A DNA stretch of 64,000 nucleotides from positions 128,863 to 192,862 of the forward strand of contig NZ_QZEY01000013.1 of NCBI RefSeq assembly GCF_003594875.1, in the 5' to 3' direction. Below the pieces are notes generated by a model. That model was not told the DNA's origin and made no database searches. It saw nothing but the letters and a program-made list of their open reading frames with translations. Source of the stretch: Bailinhaonella thermotolerans (GTDB lineage: Bacteria > Actinomycetota > Actinomycetes > Streptosporangiales > Streptosporangiaceae). Of the stretch, positions 9,826 to 18,036 are shown piece by piece. Both the position numbers and the translations under genes were made by a program. Numbering within the stretch: position 1 is the stretch's first letter; each line of letters starts with the position of its first letter.

Positions 9826-10389
9826 ATGGACCACATGAACGGCACGGCGGGCGATGAGCCGGTCCCGGGCCCGGCGTCGGTCTCCCCCGGAGGCACGGGC
9901 GGCGGGCCGCCGGACGGCTTCGTGGAGTCGATGGCGCAGCTCGCCGCCGGGGTCGGGGTCGTGTGCGTCCGCGACGGCCGCGACGACCTCGGCGTCACGG
10001 TGACGGCGCTCACCTCGATCTCGCTCGACCCGCCCCTGTTCATGGTCAGCCTGGCCACCGCGTCGTACGTCAGCGAGGTGCTGGACCGCGTGGACCGCTG
10101 GGCGGTGTCCCTGCTCGGCGGCTCCCAGGCGACGATCGCGAGCCGCTTCGCCAGCAAGGGCCGGCCCGGCGCCCGCCTCCTCCTCGCCGGCACCCCGCAC
10201 CACCGGGGCGCGGCCAGCGAGGCCCTGATCGTCGAGGGCGGGGTCGCGGCCCTCGAATGCGAGACCGTCCAGCGGGTGACCGCCGGCGACCACACCCTGT
10301 TCATCGCCCGCGTCCTCGCCGTGCCGTACGTCGAGGACACCCGCCCGCCCCTGCTCCGCCTCCGCTCCCGCTACCGCGCCCTCTCCTGA
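9826..10389 (+). CDS. Flavin-reductase-like FMN-binding split-barrel protein
   Basis: A 187-residue protein with the flavin reductase domain. It has an N-terminal Gly/Pro-rich tail to about residue 25. Then come ESMAQLAAGVGVVCV, DDLGVTVTALTSISLDPPL (the FMN-binding strand pattern of the family) and FASKGRPGARLL. The usual role is NAD(P)H-dependent reduction of FMN for a partner monooxygenase, or direct FMN-dependent reduction. No partner monooxygenase is adjacent. ATG at 9826 lies just after the sppA stop, and an in-frame ATG at 9835 is an alternative. The larger open frame upstream overlaps sppA and is not real. Confidence 0.85.
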   Translation: MDHMNGTAGDEPVPGPASVSPGGTGGGPPDGFVESMAQLAAGVGVVCVRDGRDDLGVTVTALTSISLDPPLFMVSLATASYVSEVLDRVDRWAVSLLGGSQATIASRFASKGRPGARLLLAGTPHHRGAASEALIVEGGVAALECETVQRVTAGDHTLFIARVLAVPYVEDTRPPLLRLRSRYRALS

Positions 10390-10462
10390 CCGGAGGGAGC
10401 ACCGCGCGGGCCCCTCGTACGGCCGCCGGGGCCGAGGGCGGGGCTCCCACCGCGGAAAGAGA

Positions 10463-10492
10463 GAAGGGGTACGACGTGCGCCGTACCCCTTC
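10463..10492. terminator. Bidirectional terminator hairpin between convergent genes
   Basis: GAAGGGGTACG (10463-10473) pairs perfectly with CGTACCCCTTC (10482-10492) around an 8-base loop. It lies between the stop of the flavin reductase gene (10389) and the stop of the ABC binding-protein gene (10507). On the minus strand the stem is followed by a pyrimidine run (CTCTCTTT), typical of intrinsic termination for the transporter operon. Confidence 0.8.
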
Positions 10493-10506
10493 CGATCGAC
10501 GGGTCT

Positions 10507-11421
10507 CTACAGGAGGCCGCTCTTGGTGAGCCAGTCCTTGGCGACCGCGGGCGGGTCCTCCTTGTCGATGGCGATGCGGCGCATCATGTCCACGAGCTGC
10601 TGGGTGTCGAGCTTGGCCGAGACCGCGTTCAGCGTGGTGCGCAGGGTGTCGTTCGCGCCGGCCTTGTGGACCAGCGGCGTGATGTTCTGCGAGCTGAAGA
10701 CGTTCTTCGGGTCCTCCAGCGAGACCAGGTCGTTCGCGATGATCTTGGGGTCGGTCGTGAAGACGTTGCCCGCCTGGATCTCGTCGCTCTTGAGGGCGTC
10801 CGGGGTCGCGTCGCCGGTGGGCTTCCAGCTCTTGAAGGTCAACCCGTAGGCGTCCTTGAACTGGGCCTCGCGGCGCTGCTTGAACTCCGGCGGGCCGCCG
10901 ACCACGAAGTCCTTGGAGACCTTGGCCAGGTCCGCGATGGACTTGAGGTTGTGCTTGGCCGCCGTGGCCTTGGTGACCGTCAGCGAGTCCTTGTCCTCGG
11001 CGGCCGAGGACTCCAGGATCTCCAGCTCGGCCGGGAGCTTGCTCTTGAGCGCGGTGTTGACCTCGTCCTTGGAGGTCGCGGTGGCGGTCTTGTCTATGTA
11101 GGCGAGCAGGGCCCCGTTGTACTCGGGGAGCACCGTGAGGGCGCCGCTCTTCACCTGGTCGTAGTAGTTCTCGCGGGTGCCGATGTTGAACTTCTCCTCG
11201 ACCTGCACGCCCTTGGCCTGCAGGGCCTGGGAGTAGATCGAGGCGAGAAGGACGTTCTCGGGGAAGTTGGCCGAGCCGACCACGACCTTGCCGGGAGCGG
11301 CCTTGGCGGTGTCGGCGGGCTTCTGCAACGGGTCCTTGCCGGACTGGCCCCCGCACGCGGACAGCGTCATCGCGGCGGCGATCAGGAGCGCCGCTCCACG
11401 GAGGACGCGCTTCATGAGCAT
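10507..11421 (-). CDS. Osmoprotectant ABC transporter substrate-binding lipoprotein (ProX/OpuCC type)
   Basis: The extracellular binding protein of a quaternary-amine (glycine betaine/choline/carnitine-like) importer. It has a lipoprotein signal with a hydrophobic stretch (7-20) and lipobox LSAC, Cys23 being the probable lipidated residue. The 304 residues carry the OpuAC/QAT fold, with VVVGSANFPENVLLASIYSQAL after the signal and PEYNGALLAYID in the first lobe. Start is ATG 11421 or the in-frame ATG 11415, both preceded by GGAAGGGA. It is the last gene of the operon (ATPase, permease, permease, binding protein), 33 bases after the second permease. The exact ligand cannot be read from the sequence. 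Confidence 0.93.
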   Translation of the reverse strand: MLMKRVLRGAALLIAAAMTLSACGGQSGKDPLQKPADTAKAAPGKVVVGSANFPENVLLASIYSQALQAKGVQVEEKFNIGTRENYYDQVKSGALTVLPEYNGALLAYIDKTATATSKDEVNTALKSKLPAELEILESSAAEDKDSLTVTKATAAKHNLKSIADLAKVSKDFVVGGPPEFKQRREAQFKDAYGLTFKSWKPTGDATPDALKSDEIQAGNVFTTDPKIIANDLVSLEDPKNVFSSQNITPLVHKAGANDTLRTTLNAVSAKLDTQQLVDMMRRIAIDKEDPPAVAKDWLTKSGLL

Positions 11422-11454
11422 TCATTCCCTTCCGTACTAGGGGGTAAGCCGACC

Positions 11455-12132
11455 CTATCCGGCCTTACCGACAGGAACGCGGCCGCTCACCCCCGGCGAG
11501 ACGATCACGCGCTGCAGGACGGTGAAGATCCCCTGTACGAGGAGCGCCAGCAGGGCGACGAGCACGGCGCCCCCGGCCGTGCTGGGGTACTGCTTGGTGG
11601 CCAGGCCGTCCACGATGAACCGGCCCAGCCCTCCCAGCCCGACGAACGCGGCCACGGTCGCGGTGGAGACCACCTGGATCGCGGCCAGCCGCAGGCCGAG
11701 GAGGATCAGTGGCAGCGCCACCGGGATCGAGACGCGGAAGAGCACCTGGGGCCCGCGCAGCCCCATGCCCCGGGCGGCGTCGCGCAGGTCGGCGTCCACC
11801 CCGCGCAGCCCGGCGTAGGTGTTCACCAGGATGGGCGGGATCGCCAGCACCACGAGCGGGATCAGGACGGGCGCGACGCCGTACCCGATCAGGAGGATGA
11901 CCAGCACGAGCAGGCCCAGGGTGGGCAGCGCGCGGGCGGCGTTGGCCGCGACCAGGGCCACGATCCCGCCGCGGCCGGTGTGGCCGATCAGCAGCCCGAG
12001 GGGCAGCGCGATGGCCGCCGCGAGCAGCAGCGAGACGCCGGAGTAGGTCAGGTGCTCCAGCAGCCGCGCGGGGATGCCGGAGGGCCCGGACCAGTTGGCC
12101 GGGTCGGAGACGAACTCCCAGAACCAGGTCAC
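11455..12132 (-). CDS. Osmoprotectant ABC transporter permease (second)
   Basis: A 225-residue inner-membrane permease of the BPD_transp_1 family, with about five or six hydrophobic segments. The EAA-loop-like sequence is DLRDAARGMGLRGPQVLFRV, followed by a conserved VAAFVGLGGLGRFIVDGL. GTG at 12132 overlaps the stop of the upstream permease as GTGA, so the two are translationally coupled and probably form the heterodimeric channel. A much longer open frame extends upstream but is the shadow of the first permease. Confidence 0.93.
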   Translation of the reverse strand: MTWFWEFVSDPANWSGPSGIPARLLEHLTYSGVSLLLAAAIALPLGLLIGHTGRGGIVALVAANAARALPTLGLLVLVILLIGYGVAPVLIPLVVLAIPPILVNTYAGLRGVDADLRDAARGMGLRGPQVLFRVSIPVALPLILLGLRLAAIQVVSTATVAAFVGLGGLGRFIVDGLATKQYPSTAGGAVLVALLALLVQGIFTVLQRVIVSPGVSGRVPVGKAG

Positions 12133-12788
12133 GCCGCGCTCCTCGCCCGCGACCAGGGGGTCAGCACCCGCTGCGCGAAGATGATCACCCCGTCGGCGAG
12201 GACGGCGAGCAGCACGGTCAGCACGATGCCCACCACGATCGGCGTCGGGAAGGTGCGCTGCCAGCCGTCGATGAACAGGTAGCCCAGCCCGCCGCGGCCG
12301 ATCAGCGAGCCGATGCTGACCAGGCTGATGCTGGAGACCGCCGCGACGCGCGTGCCCGCCAGCACGACCGGGACCGCGATCGGCAGCTCGACCTGGACCA
12401 GCCGCCGCAGCGGCCCGAAGCCCATCGCGGTCGCCGACTGCCGCACCGACTCGGGCACCGCGGCCAGCCCGTCCACGACCGACGGCAGCAGCACGGCGAG
12501 CGAGTAGAACGTGAGCGGGACGATCACCGTGCCCGGCTCGGCGAGGCCGGTGATCGGGATGAGCAGGCTGAACACCGCCAGCGACGGCAGCGAGTAGACG
12601 ACGTTGGTGACCCCGACCGTGGGCTGGTAGAGCCAGCGCCAGCGCGAGCACAGCAGCCCCAGCGGCACCGCGACCAGCAGCGCCACGACCACGGGCACCA
12701 GCGACATGACCATGTGGTCGCCCAGCAGCCCGCCGATCGTGCCGGCGTTGCGCGCGATCCAGTCCCACCGGACCAGGGGCTCATCCAC
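12129..12788 (-). CDS. Osmoprotectant ABC transporter permease (first)
   Basis: A 219-residue permease of the same family as the next gene. Its EAA loop is VPESVRQSATAMGFGPLRRL, followed by SIGSLIGRGGLGYLFIDG. Several hydrophobic helices start near residue 25. Its start overlaps the end of the ATPase gene by 8 bases (12781-12788) and its end overlaps the next permease start by four. The permeases differ enough to be paralogous halves of one channel. Confidence 0.93.
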   Translation of the reverse strand: MDEPLVRWDWIARNAGTIGGLLGDHMVMSLVPVVVALLVAVPLGLLCSRWRWLYQPTVGVTNVVYSLPSLAVFSLLIPITGLAEPGTVIVPLTFYSLAVLLPSVVDGLAAVPESVRQSATAMGFGPLRRLVQVELPIAVPVVLAGTRVAAVSSISLVSIGSLIGRGGLGYLFIDGWQRTFPTPIVVGIVLTVLLAVLADGVIIFAQRVLTPWSRARSAA

Positions 12789-14025
12789 GCGACGCCTCCC
12801 GGCCGTCCCCCATGCTCCCCGGCGGCGCCTCCCGTACGCCTCCGGCGTGCTCGCCGTCGCGGTGCGCGCCCGAGGCGTCCGGGCGGAGGCCGGGCGAGAC
12901 GGGTCTCGGCGGCGGCGCGGTGAGCGCGGCGGCCTCGGCCAGCGCCTCCGACAGGGCGCGCTGCGTGGCCACGCCCGCGATCGCGCCGTCGCCGTCCAGC
13001 GCGACCGCGTGCCCCGTCGGGGACAGCAGCGCGGCGTCGAGGGCCGCGCGCAGCGAGTCGGCGTCGCGGTCGTAGGAGCCGAAGGCCAGCAGCGGCGTCT
13101 CCGCCAGCGTGCCGGCGCGCGGCAGGTCCAGCGGGGACACCCACCCGCGCGGGGTCCCGTCGTCGCCGACCGCGAGCAGCCAGTCCTCCCCCGCGTCGCG
13201 GGCCGTACGGCGGGCCTCGTCCACGTCGGCGGACAGCGACACGGTGGTCACCGGGCGGAGCCGTACCGACCTGGCGGGCACGAACGACAGGCTGCGGATG
13301 CCGCGGTCGCGGCCCAGGAACCCGGCCACGAAGTCGTCGGCGGGGCGCGCGAGCAGCTCGGCCGGGGAGGCGAGCTGGGCCAGGCGCCCGCCCACGCGCA
13401 GCACGGCGATCGAGTCGCCGAGCTTGATCGCCTCGTCGATGTCGTGGGTGACGAACACGATCGTCTTGTGCAGCTCCTCCTGGAGGCGGAGCAGCTCGTC
13501 CTGGAGGCTGGCGCGCACGACCGGGTCCACCGCGCTGAACGGCTCGTCCATGAGCAGGATCGGCGGGTCGGCGGCGAGCGCGCGGGCCACGCCGACGCGC
13601 TGCTGCTGGCCGCCGGAGAGCTGGAAGGGGTACCGGGACGCGAGGCCGGCGTCCAGGCCCACCAGCTCCATCAGCTCGGCGGCGCGGTCGCGGGCGCGGC
13701 GCTTGTCCCAGCCCAGGAGGTAGGGGACGGTGGCGATGTTGTCGAGCACGCGGCGGTGCGGGAAGAGGCCCGCCTGCTGGATGACGTATCCGATGCCGCG
13801 CCGCAGCTCCGCCGGGTCCACGCCGCGGACGTCGCGGTCGTCGATCAGGATGCGGCCGGAGCTGGCGTCGATCATCCGGTTGATCATGCGGAGCGAGGTC
13901 GTCTTGCCGCAGCCCGAAGGGCCCACGAACACGGTGATGCGGCCGGTGGGCGCCTCCAGGCTGAGGTCCGAGACCGCCACCGTGCCGTCGGCGTACCGCT
14001 TGGTGACCTGCTCGAAAGTAATCAC
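12781..14025 (-). CDS. Osmoprotectant ABC transporter ATPase with C-terminal CBS region (ProV/OpuCA type)
   Basis: Energises uptake with the two downstream permeases. Of the 414 residues, about 1-240 form the ABC domain, with Walker A GPSGCGKTT (35-43), signature LSGGQ (136-140) and Walker B ILLMDE (156-161). A CBS-like regulatory region follows (about 255-370), with SADVDEARRTARDAGEDWLL and AVALDGDGAIAGVATQRAL. In OpuA/OpuC transporters, CBS pairs sense ionic strength or nucleotide. The tail after about 385 is disordered. GTG start at 14025, first gene of the operon. Confidence 0.94.
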   Translation of the reverse strand: MITFEQVTKRYADGTVAVSDLSLEAPTGRITVFVGPSGCGKTTSLRMINRMIDASSGRILIDDRDVRGVDPAELRRGIGYVIQQAGLFPHRRVLDNIATVPYLLGWDKRRARDRAAELMELVGLDAGLASRYPFQLSGGQQQRVGVARALAADPPILLMDEPFSAVDPVVRASLQDELLRLQEELHKTIVFVTHDIDEAIKLGDSIAVLRVGGRLAQLASPAELLARPADDFVAGFLGRDRGIRSLSFVPARSVRLRPVTTVSLSADVDEARRTARDAGEDWLLAVGDDGTPRGWVSPLDLPRAGTLAETPLLAFGSYDRDADSLRAALDAALLSPTGHAVALDGDGAIAGVATQRALSEALAEAAALTAPPPRPVSPGLRPDASGAHRDGEHAGGVREAPPGSMGDGREASRG

Positions 14026-14230
14026 GCCGCGGATGTCCTCTCGACTGTCATGATCCTCGCCCAGACTACGCGGGGGCCCGGCGTGCCCGTTACCCGGTGG
14101 GTGAAAAACCGGGGATAGGATTTCACTCCCGCGCGCGCCTTAGCATGCGATGACGCGCCGGTATTTGGCATCATTGGCTTGTTTCCCGGCGCTCCTCCAA
14201 TGACTTGGCGAACCCCCAGCGGAGCATTTT

Positions 14231-16399
14231 GTGATCTCCAAGCTCACCCACAACCGCCCACGCCGCGAGCTCGTCGGCGAGCTTTTCGACCGGCACGCGG
14301 GGGAGCTTTACTCGTTTTGCCATGATCAATTGGGAAGCGCCGAGATCGCCGCGAGCTTGATCATTTCCGCGTTTCTCGCGGCGACGAAGCAAGACGATCT
14401 ACCCGACCGGCGTGTGGCGCTCTTCACACACGCGCGCCGCGAGATCGACAAGCACGCCCCCGTCTCAGGGCCGCCCGCGCCGCCCCCCGCCGACCCGGCC
14501 GCCGAGATCGTCGAGCGCGTCGTCCGCGAGCTCCGTCCCCACCAGCGCGAGGTCCTCCTCCTGTCCGAGGCGTACGGCTTCGCCCCGGCCGACCTCGCCA
14601 AGGTGCTCGACGTCGCCGCCGACACCGCCGCCCAGCTCGCCGACCGCGCCCGCAGGCACTTCGAGCAGGCCCTGACCACGGCCCTCATCTCCGCCGAGAC
14701 CGACGACGCCGCGATCCGGCTGGCCGACACCCTCCTCACCTCCGGCCTCGGCTGGGTCCTGGCCGTGCTGCCCGTCCCGCCCCTTCCGCCCGACCTGCGC
14801 GAGCGGGTCCTCAACGAGGTCTCCGGCCCGGCCGGCTCCCCCCTCCCGGCCAAGCGCCTGGACCTCGCCCCGTCCCCAGACCCCGTCACCCCGCCCGCGG
14901 CCGACGCCATGACCGAGCCCATCCCGAAGTACCGAGGCCCCGTCCTCGCCGCCCCCGTCCCGCTCTCCTCGCCGGCCCCCGAGAAGGACGCCGAGCAGGA
15001 CTCCGCGCGGGACTCCGCGCGGGACTCCGCGCCGGAGGACCGCGCCGGCACGCCCACCTCCGCCGCACCCGCCGGCCACCCGGAGACCAGGGGCGGCAGA
15101 CACGCGCGCCCGGCGGACGAGACGCGGCGGCCCTCCGCAGAGCAGTCCCGGGACGACGCTCCCGGCGCCCGCGCCGCCACCGGCGGCGGTGACGTCACGG
15201 CGGGCGGCGCCGGACGCTCCCCCGCCCCGGCGGACGCCACGGATGAGACGGCGGCGGAGTCGAGTACGGCGGGGCCCGACGCCCTCCGGCCCACCGCCGG
15301 TGGTCTCGCGATTCCGCATGACGCCGGCTCGGCCTCACGCCTCGGCGGCGGTGAGCCCGGCGCCGAATCGCAAGATCACGGGGAGGGTGACCGCACCCGC
15401 GACGCGGACGAGGCGACCGGCGACGACGCGAAGGCGCGCCCGGAGACGGACGCCGCCGGCGCGGACGGCACCGCGGACACGCGGCTCGGAGCGACACCGG
15501 ACGGCGAGACCTCCGCGACCGGTGCGGACGCGACGGAGAGCGGCCACACGGGCGCGTCCGAGCCCGCCACCGCGTCCGCTGCCGGGGCCGCCGGGGCCGC
15601 CGGGCCCGAGGCCGCGAACGCCAGGTCCGACGCCGGTGCGACCGTGTCCACCGGATCCGCCGTGTCCACCGCATCCGCCGTCTCCACCACATCCGCCGGG
15701 GCCAGCGAATCCACCGAATCCACTGAATCCGCCCGGGTCACCGAATCCGCACCGTCCGAGGAGACCGCTGGGGCCGAAGGGGCCGGCGCCGGGGCTGACG
15801 GCGTGCTCGCTCAGCCGATCGACGAGGCGTCGTACATCCTGCCGCTCGCGGAGCCGGACGACGGCGACGCCGGGGTACGGCTCACGGACGACGGCGTGGT
15901 GCCCGCCGCGCCCTCCCCCGCCGGCCGCTCCGCTCCGGAGGGCCCGGCCCGCGAGCGCGGGCAGGCCGGGAGCGGCGACGGGGACACGGCCGGTGAGACC
16001 GCGCGCGCGGGCGTCCTGCCCGGCGGGGAGACGCGGCCGGACGCGGGCGGGGAGGCCGAGACCGGCCCCACCTCTGAGACCGTCGCCTCCGCGACCGCCG
16101 CCGCCGAGCCCGCCACCGAGGTCGCCGTCCCCGGGGACGCCGCGTCCGAGATCGCCACCTCCGGGAGCGCCGCCTCCGAGGCGACCGGCGCGGAGGCCGG
16201 CGCTTCCGGGACCGTCGCGGAGCCCGCCCACGTGCGGGTGTCGCGGCGGGCGGCTCCCGTGCGGGGCAGGCGGCGGCGCGCGGCGGCGAGGCCGCACCCG
16301 GGCCGGCCCGGAGACCAGCACCACGACTGGATCTGGGAGGTCATCGGCCTCGTGCTGTGCGGCGTGATCGTCGCCCTCATCGTGCTCATCCTCAGCTAG
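14231..16399 (+). CDS. Sigma-factor-like protein with long disordered linker and C-terminal membrane anchor
   Basis: A 722-residue protein of unusual layout. Residues about 11-52 resemble a degenerate sigma region 2 (VGELFDRHAGELYSFCHDQL). Residues about 92-150 resemble sigma region 4 (ELRPHQREVLLLSEAYGF, DLAKVLDVAADTAAQL). From about 200 to 660 the sequence is almost entirely Ala, Thr, Ser, Glu, Gly and Pro, with short repeats (DSAR three times near residue 260; an SAVSTxSA run near 480). Then come an Arg-rich patch (about 670-690) and one hydrophobic helix, WIWEVIGLVLCGVIVALIVL, at the C-terminus. It reads as a DNA-binding or sigma-like head tethered to the membrane. I know no characterised homologue. 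GTG start at 14231, in a monocistronic position. Confidence 0.8.
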   Translation: MISKLTHNRPRRELVGELFDRHAGELYSFCHDQLGSAEIAASLIISAFLAATKQDDLPDRRVALFTHARREIDKHAPVSGPPAPPPADPAAEIVERVVRELRPHQREVLLLSEAYGFAPADLAKVLDVAADTAAQLADRARRHFEQALTTALISAETDDAAIRLADTLLTSGLGWVLAVLPVPPLPPDLRERVLNEVSGPAGSPLPAKRLDLAPSPDPVTPPAADAMTEPIPKYRGPVLAAPVPLSSPAPEKDAEQDSARDSARDSAPEDRAGTPTSAAPAGHPETRGGRHARPADETRRPSAEQSRDDAPGARAATGGGDVTAGGAGRSPAPADATDETAAESSTAGPDALRPTAGGLAIPHDAGSASRLGGGEPGAESQDHGEGDRTRDADEATGDDAKARPETDAAGADGTADTRLGATPDGETSATGADATESGHTGASEPATASAAGAAGAAGPEAANARSDAGATVSTGSAVSTASAVSTTSAGASESTESTESARVTESAPSEETAGAEGAGAGADGVLAQPIDEASYILPLAEPDDGDAGVRLTDDGVVPAAPSPAGRSAPEGPARERGQAGSGDGDTAGETARAGVLPGGETRPDAGGEAETGPTSETVASATAAAEPATEVAVPGDAASEIATSGSAASEATGAEAGASGTVAEPAHVRVSRRAAPVRGRRRRAAARPHPGRPGDQHHDWIWEVIGLVLCGVIVALIVLILS

Positions 16400-16447
16400 C
16401 CGCCGCCCCCGGCCGTGCGGACCGCGGGCGGGGACCGTGGGCCGGGG

Positions 16448-17617
16448 TCAGTCGCGGGTGAGGATGAGGCCGCTCGTCGGGACGCCGGTGCCGGCGGTGA
16501 CCAGGATGTTGGTGACGTCCTGGAGCTGGTTGACCGAGGTGCCGCGGAGCTGGCGGACCGCCTCGGCGATGCCGTTCATGCCGTGGATGTAGGCCTCGCC
16601 GAGCTGGCCCCCGTGCGGGTTGACCGGGAGGCGCCCGTCGAGCTCGATGCCGCCGTCCGCGATGAAGTGGCGGGCCTCGCCCCGCCCGCAGAAGCCCAGC
16701 TCCTCCAGTTGCGACAGGACGAACGGGGTGAAGTGGTCGTAGAGGATCGCCGCCTGGACGTCCGCCGGGGTCAGGCCCGATTGGGCCCACAGCCCGCGCG
16801 CCACCACGCCCATCTCGGGCAGGCCGCTCATGTCGTCCCGGTAGTAGCTGGTCATCATCGCCTGCCCGGCGCCCGCCCCCTGCGCGGCGGCGGCGATCAC
16901 GGCCGGAGACCTGCGCAGGTCGCGGGCCCGCTCCAGGGACGTGACGACCAGCGCCACCGCGCCGTCGCTCTCCTGGCAGCAGTCGAGCAGGTGCAGCGGC
17001 TCGACGATCCAGCGGGAGGACTGGTGCTCGTCGAGGGTGATCGGCTGGCCGTGGAACCAGGCGGCGGGGTTCGTGGCGGCGTGGCGGCGCATCGCCACCG
17101 CGACCCGCCCGAAGTCCTCCGATGTCGCGCCATAGGTGTGCATGTACCGCCGGGCGAACATGGCCACCCACGCCGCCGGGGTCATCAGCCCGTACGGCAC
17201 GTGCCAACTCATCTCCAGGCCCTGTGAGCTGGGCTCGCCGCCGAGGCGGGCGTCGGGCTGGCCGAAGCGGCGGCCGGAGCGCTCGTTGAAGGCGCGGTAG
17301 CAGACGACCACGTCGGCCACGCCGGTCGCCACGGCCATCGCCGCCTGCATGACCGTGCCGCAGGCCGCGCCGCCGCCGTAGTGCACGCGGGAGAAGAACG
17401 TCAGGTCCCCGACGCCGACCTCGCGGGCGACCGAGATCTCCTGGTTCGTGTCCTGGGTGTACGTCACGAGGCCGTTGACGTCGGCCGGGGTGAGCCCGGC
17501 GTCGTCGAGGGCGGCGCACACGGCCTCGGCGGCCAGCCGCAGCTCGGACCGGCCGGAGTTCTTGGAGAAGTCGGTGGCGCCGACGCCCGCGACGGCCGTA
17601 CGACGGACGAAGGTCAT
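16448..17617 (-). CDS. ltp2: Steroid side-chain retro-aldolase, thiolase-fold lipid transfer protein Ltp2
   Basis: With the DUF35 domain of ChsH2, Ltp2 cleaves the 17-hydroxy-pregnane-carboxyl-CoA product of the last cholesterol side-chain cycle, releasing propionyl-CoA and a 17-ketosteroid. The 389-residue thiolase-like protein (Rv3540c is of similar length) starts MTFVRRTAVAGVGATDFSKN. It carries HYGGGAACGTVMQAAMAV, CCQESDGAVALVVTS and VNPHGGQLGEAYIHGMNGI. The catalytic thiolase cysteine arrangement is not conserved, as expected for an aldolase. ATG at 17617 overlaps the chsH1 stop (ATGA). Last gene of the operon. A homologous Ltp2-ChsH2 complex has been described from Thermomonospora curvata, which supports the organism inference. 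Confidence 0.93.
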   Translation of the reverse strand: MTFVRRTAVAGVGATDFSKNSGRSELRLAAEAVCAALDDAGLTPADVNGLVTYTQDTNQEISVAREVGVGDLTFFSRVHYGGGAACGTVMQAAMAVATGVADVVVCYRAFNERSGRRFGQPDARLGGEPSSQGLEMSWHVPYGLMTPAAWVAMFARRYMHTYGATSEDFGRVAVAMRRHAATNPAAWFHGQPITLDEHQSSRWIVEPLHLLDCCQESDGAVALVVTSLERARDLRRSPAVIAAAAQGAGAGQAMMTSYYRDDMSGLPEMGVVARGLWAQSGLTPADVQAAILYDHFTPFVLSQLEELGFCGRGEARHFIADGGIELDGRLPVNPHGGQLGEAYIHGMNGIAEAVRQLRGTSVNQLQDVTNILVTAGTGVPTSGLILTRD

Positions 17618-18036
17618 GACCGCCCCCCTGCCGGGAGGGTGAGGCGCACGGTCGCGGTGGCGTGGTCGCCGAGGCTGTCGGTCCCGCGCACCTCCACGGT
17701 CACCTCGCCGCCCTCCGCCTCGACCACGCGGCCGCTGAAGACGAGCGTGTCCCCGGCGTACGCCGGGACCCCGAGCTTGACCTTGATCCCGCGCAGGATC
17801 GCCTCCGGTCCGGCCCAGTCCGTGACGTACCGCTCGACCAGGCCCATCGTGGTCAGGATGTTGAGGAAGATGTCCTTGGACCCCTGCGCGCGGGCGCGTT
17901 CGGGGTCGTGGTGCACCGGCTGGAAGTCCCGCGTCGCCAGCGCGGTCGAGATGATCAGCGTCGGCGTCAGCTCGATCGCCAGCTCGGGGAGCACGGTGCC
18001 GGCGGGGGCGTCGGCCTCGGTCAGCGTTCTCGTCAC
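17614..18036 (-). CDS. chsH1: Steroid enoyl-CoA hydratase small subunit, MaoC-like
   Basis: A 140-residue single hot-dog domain matching ChsH1 (Rv3541c type), which pairs with ChsH2 to hydrate the pregnene-carboxyl-CoA double bond. The hydratase motif is DFQPVHHD (Asp37, His42), followed by GSKDIFLNILTTMGL. GTG at 18036 overlaps the chsH2 stop (GTGA), and the stop overlaps the ltp2 start, so ChsH2, ChsH1 and Ltp2 are probably made stoichiometrically as a hydratase-aldolase complex. Confidence 0.92.
   Translation of the reverse strand: MTRTLTEADAPAGTVLPELAIELTPTLIISTALATRDFQPVHHDPERARAQGSKDIFLNILTTMGLVERYVTDWAGPEAILRGIKVKLGVPAYAGDTLVFSGRVVEAEGGEVTVEVRGTDSLGDHATATVRLTLPAGGRS

Noticed and set aside
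11455-12768. Single 437-residue permease from the long open frame
   Set aside because: The N-terminal half is the out-of-frame shadow of the first permease; the GTG at 12132 with a GTGA overlap gives a normal 225-residue permease.
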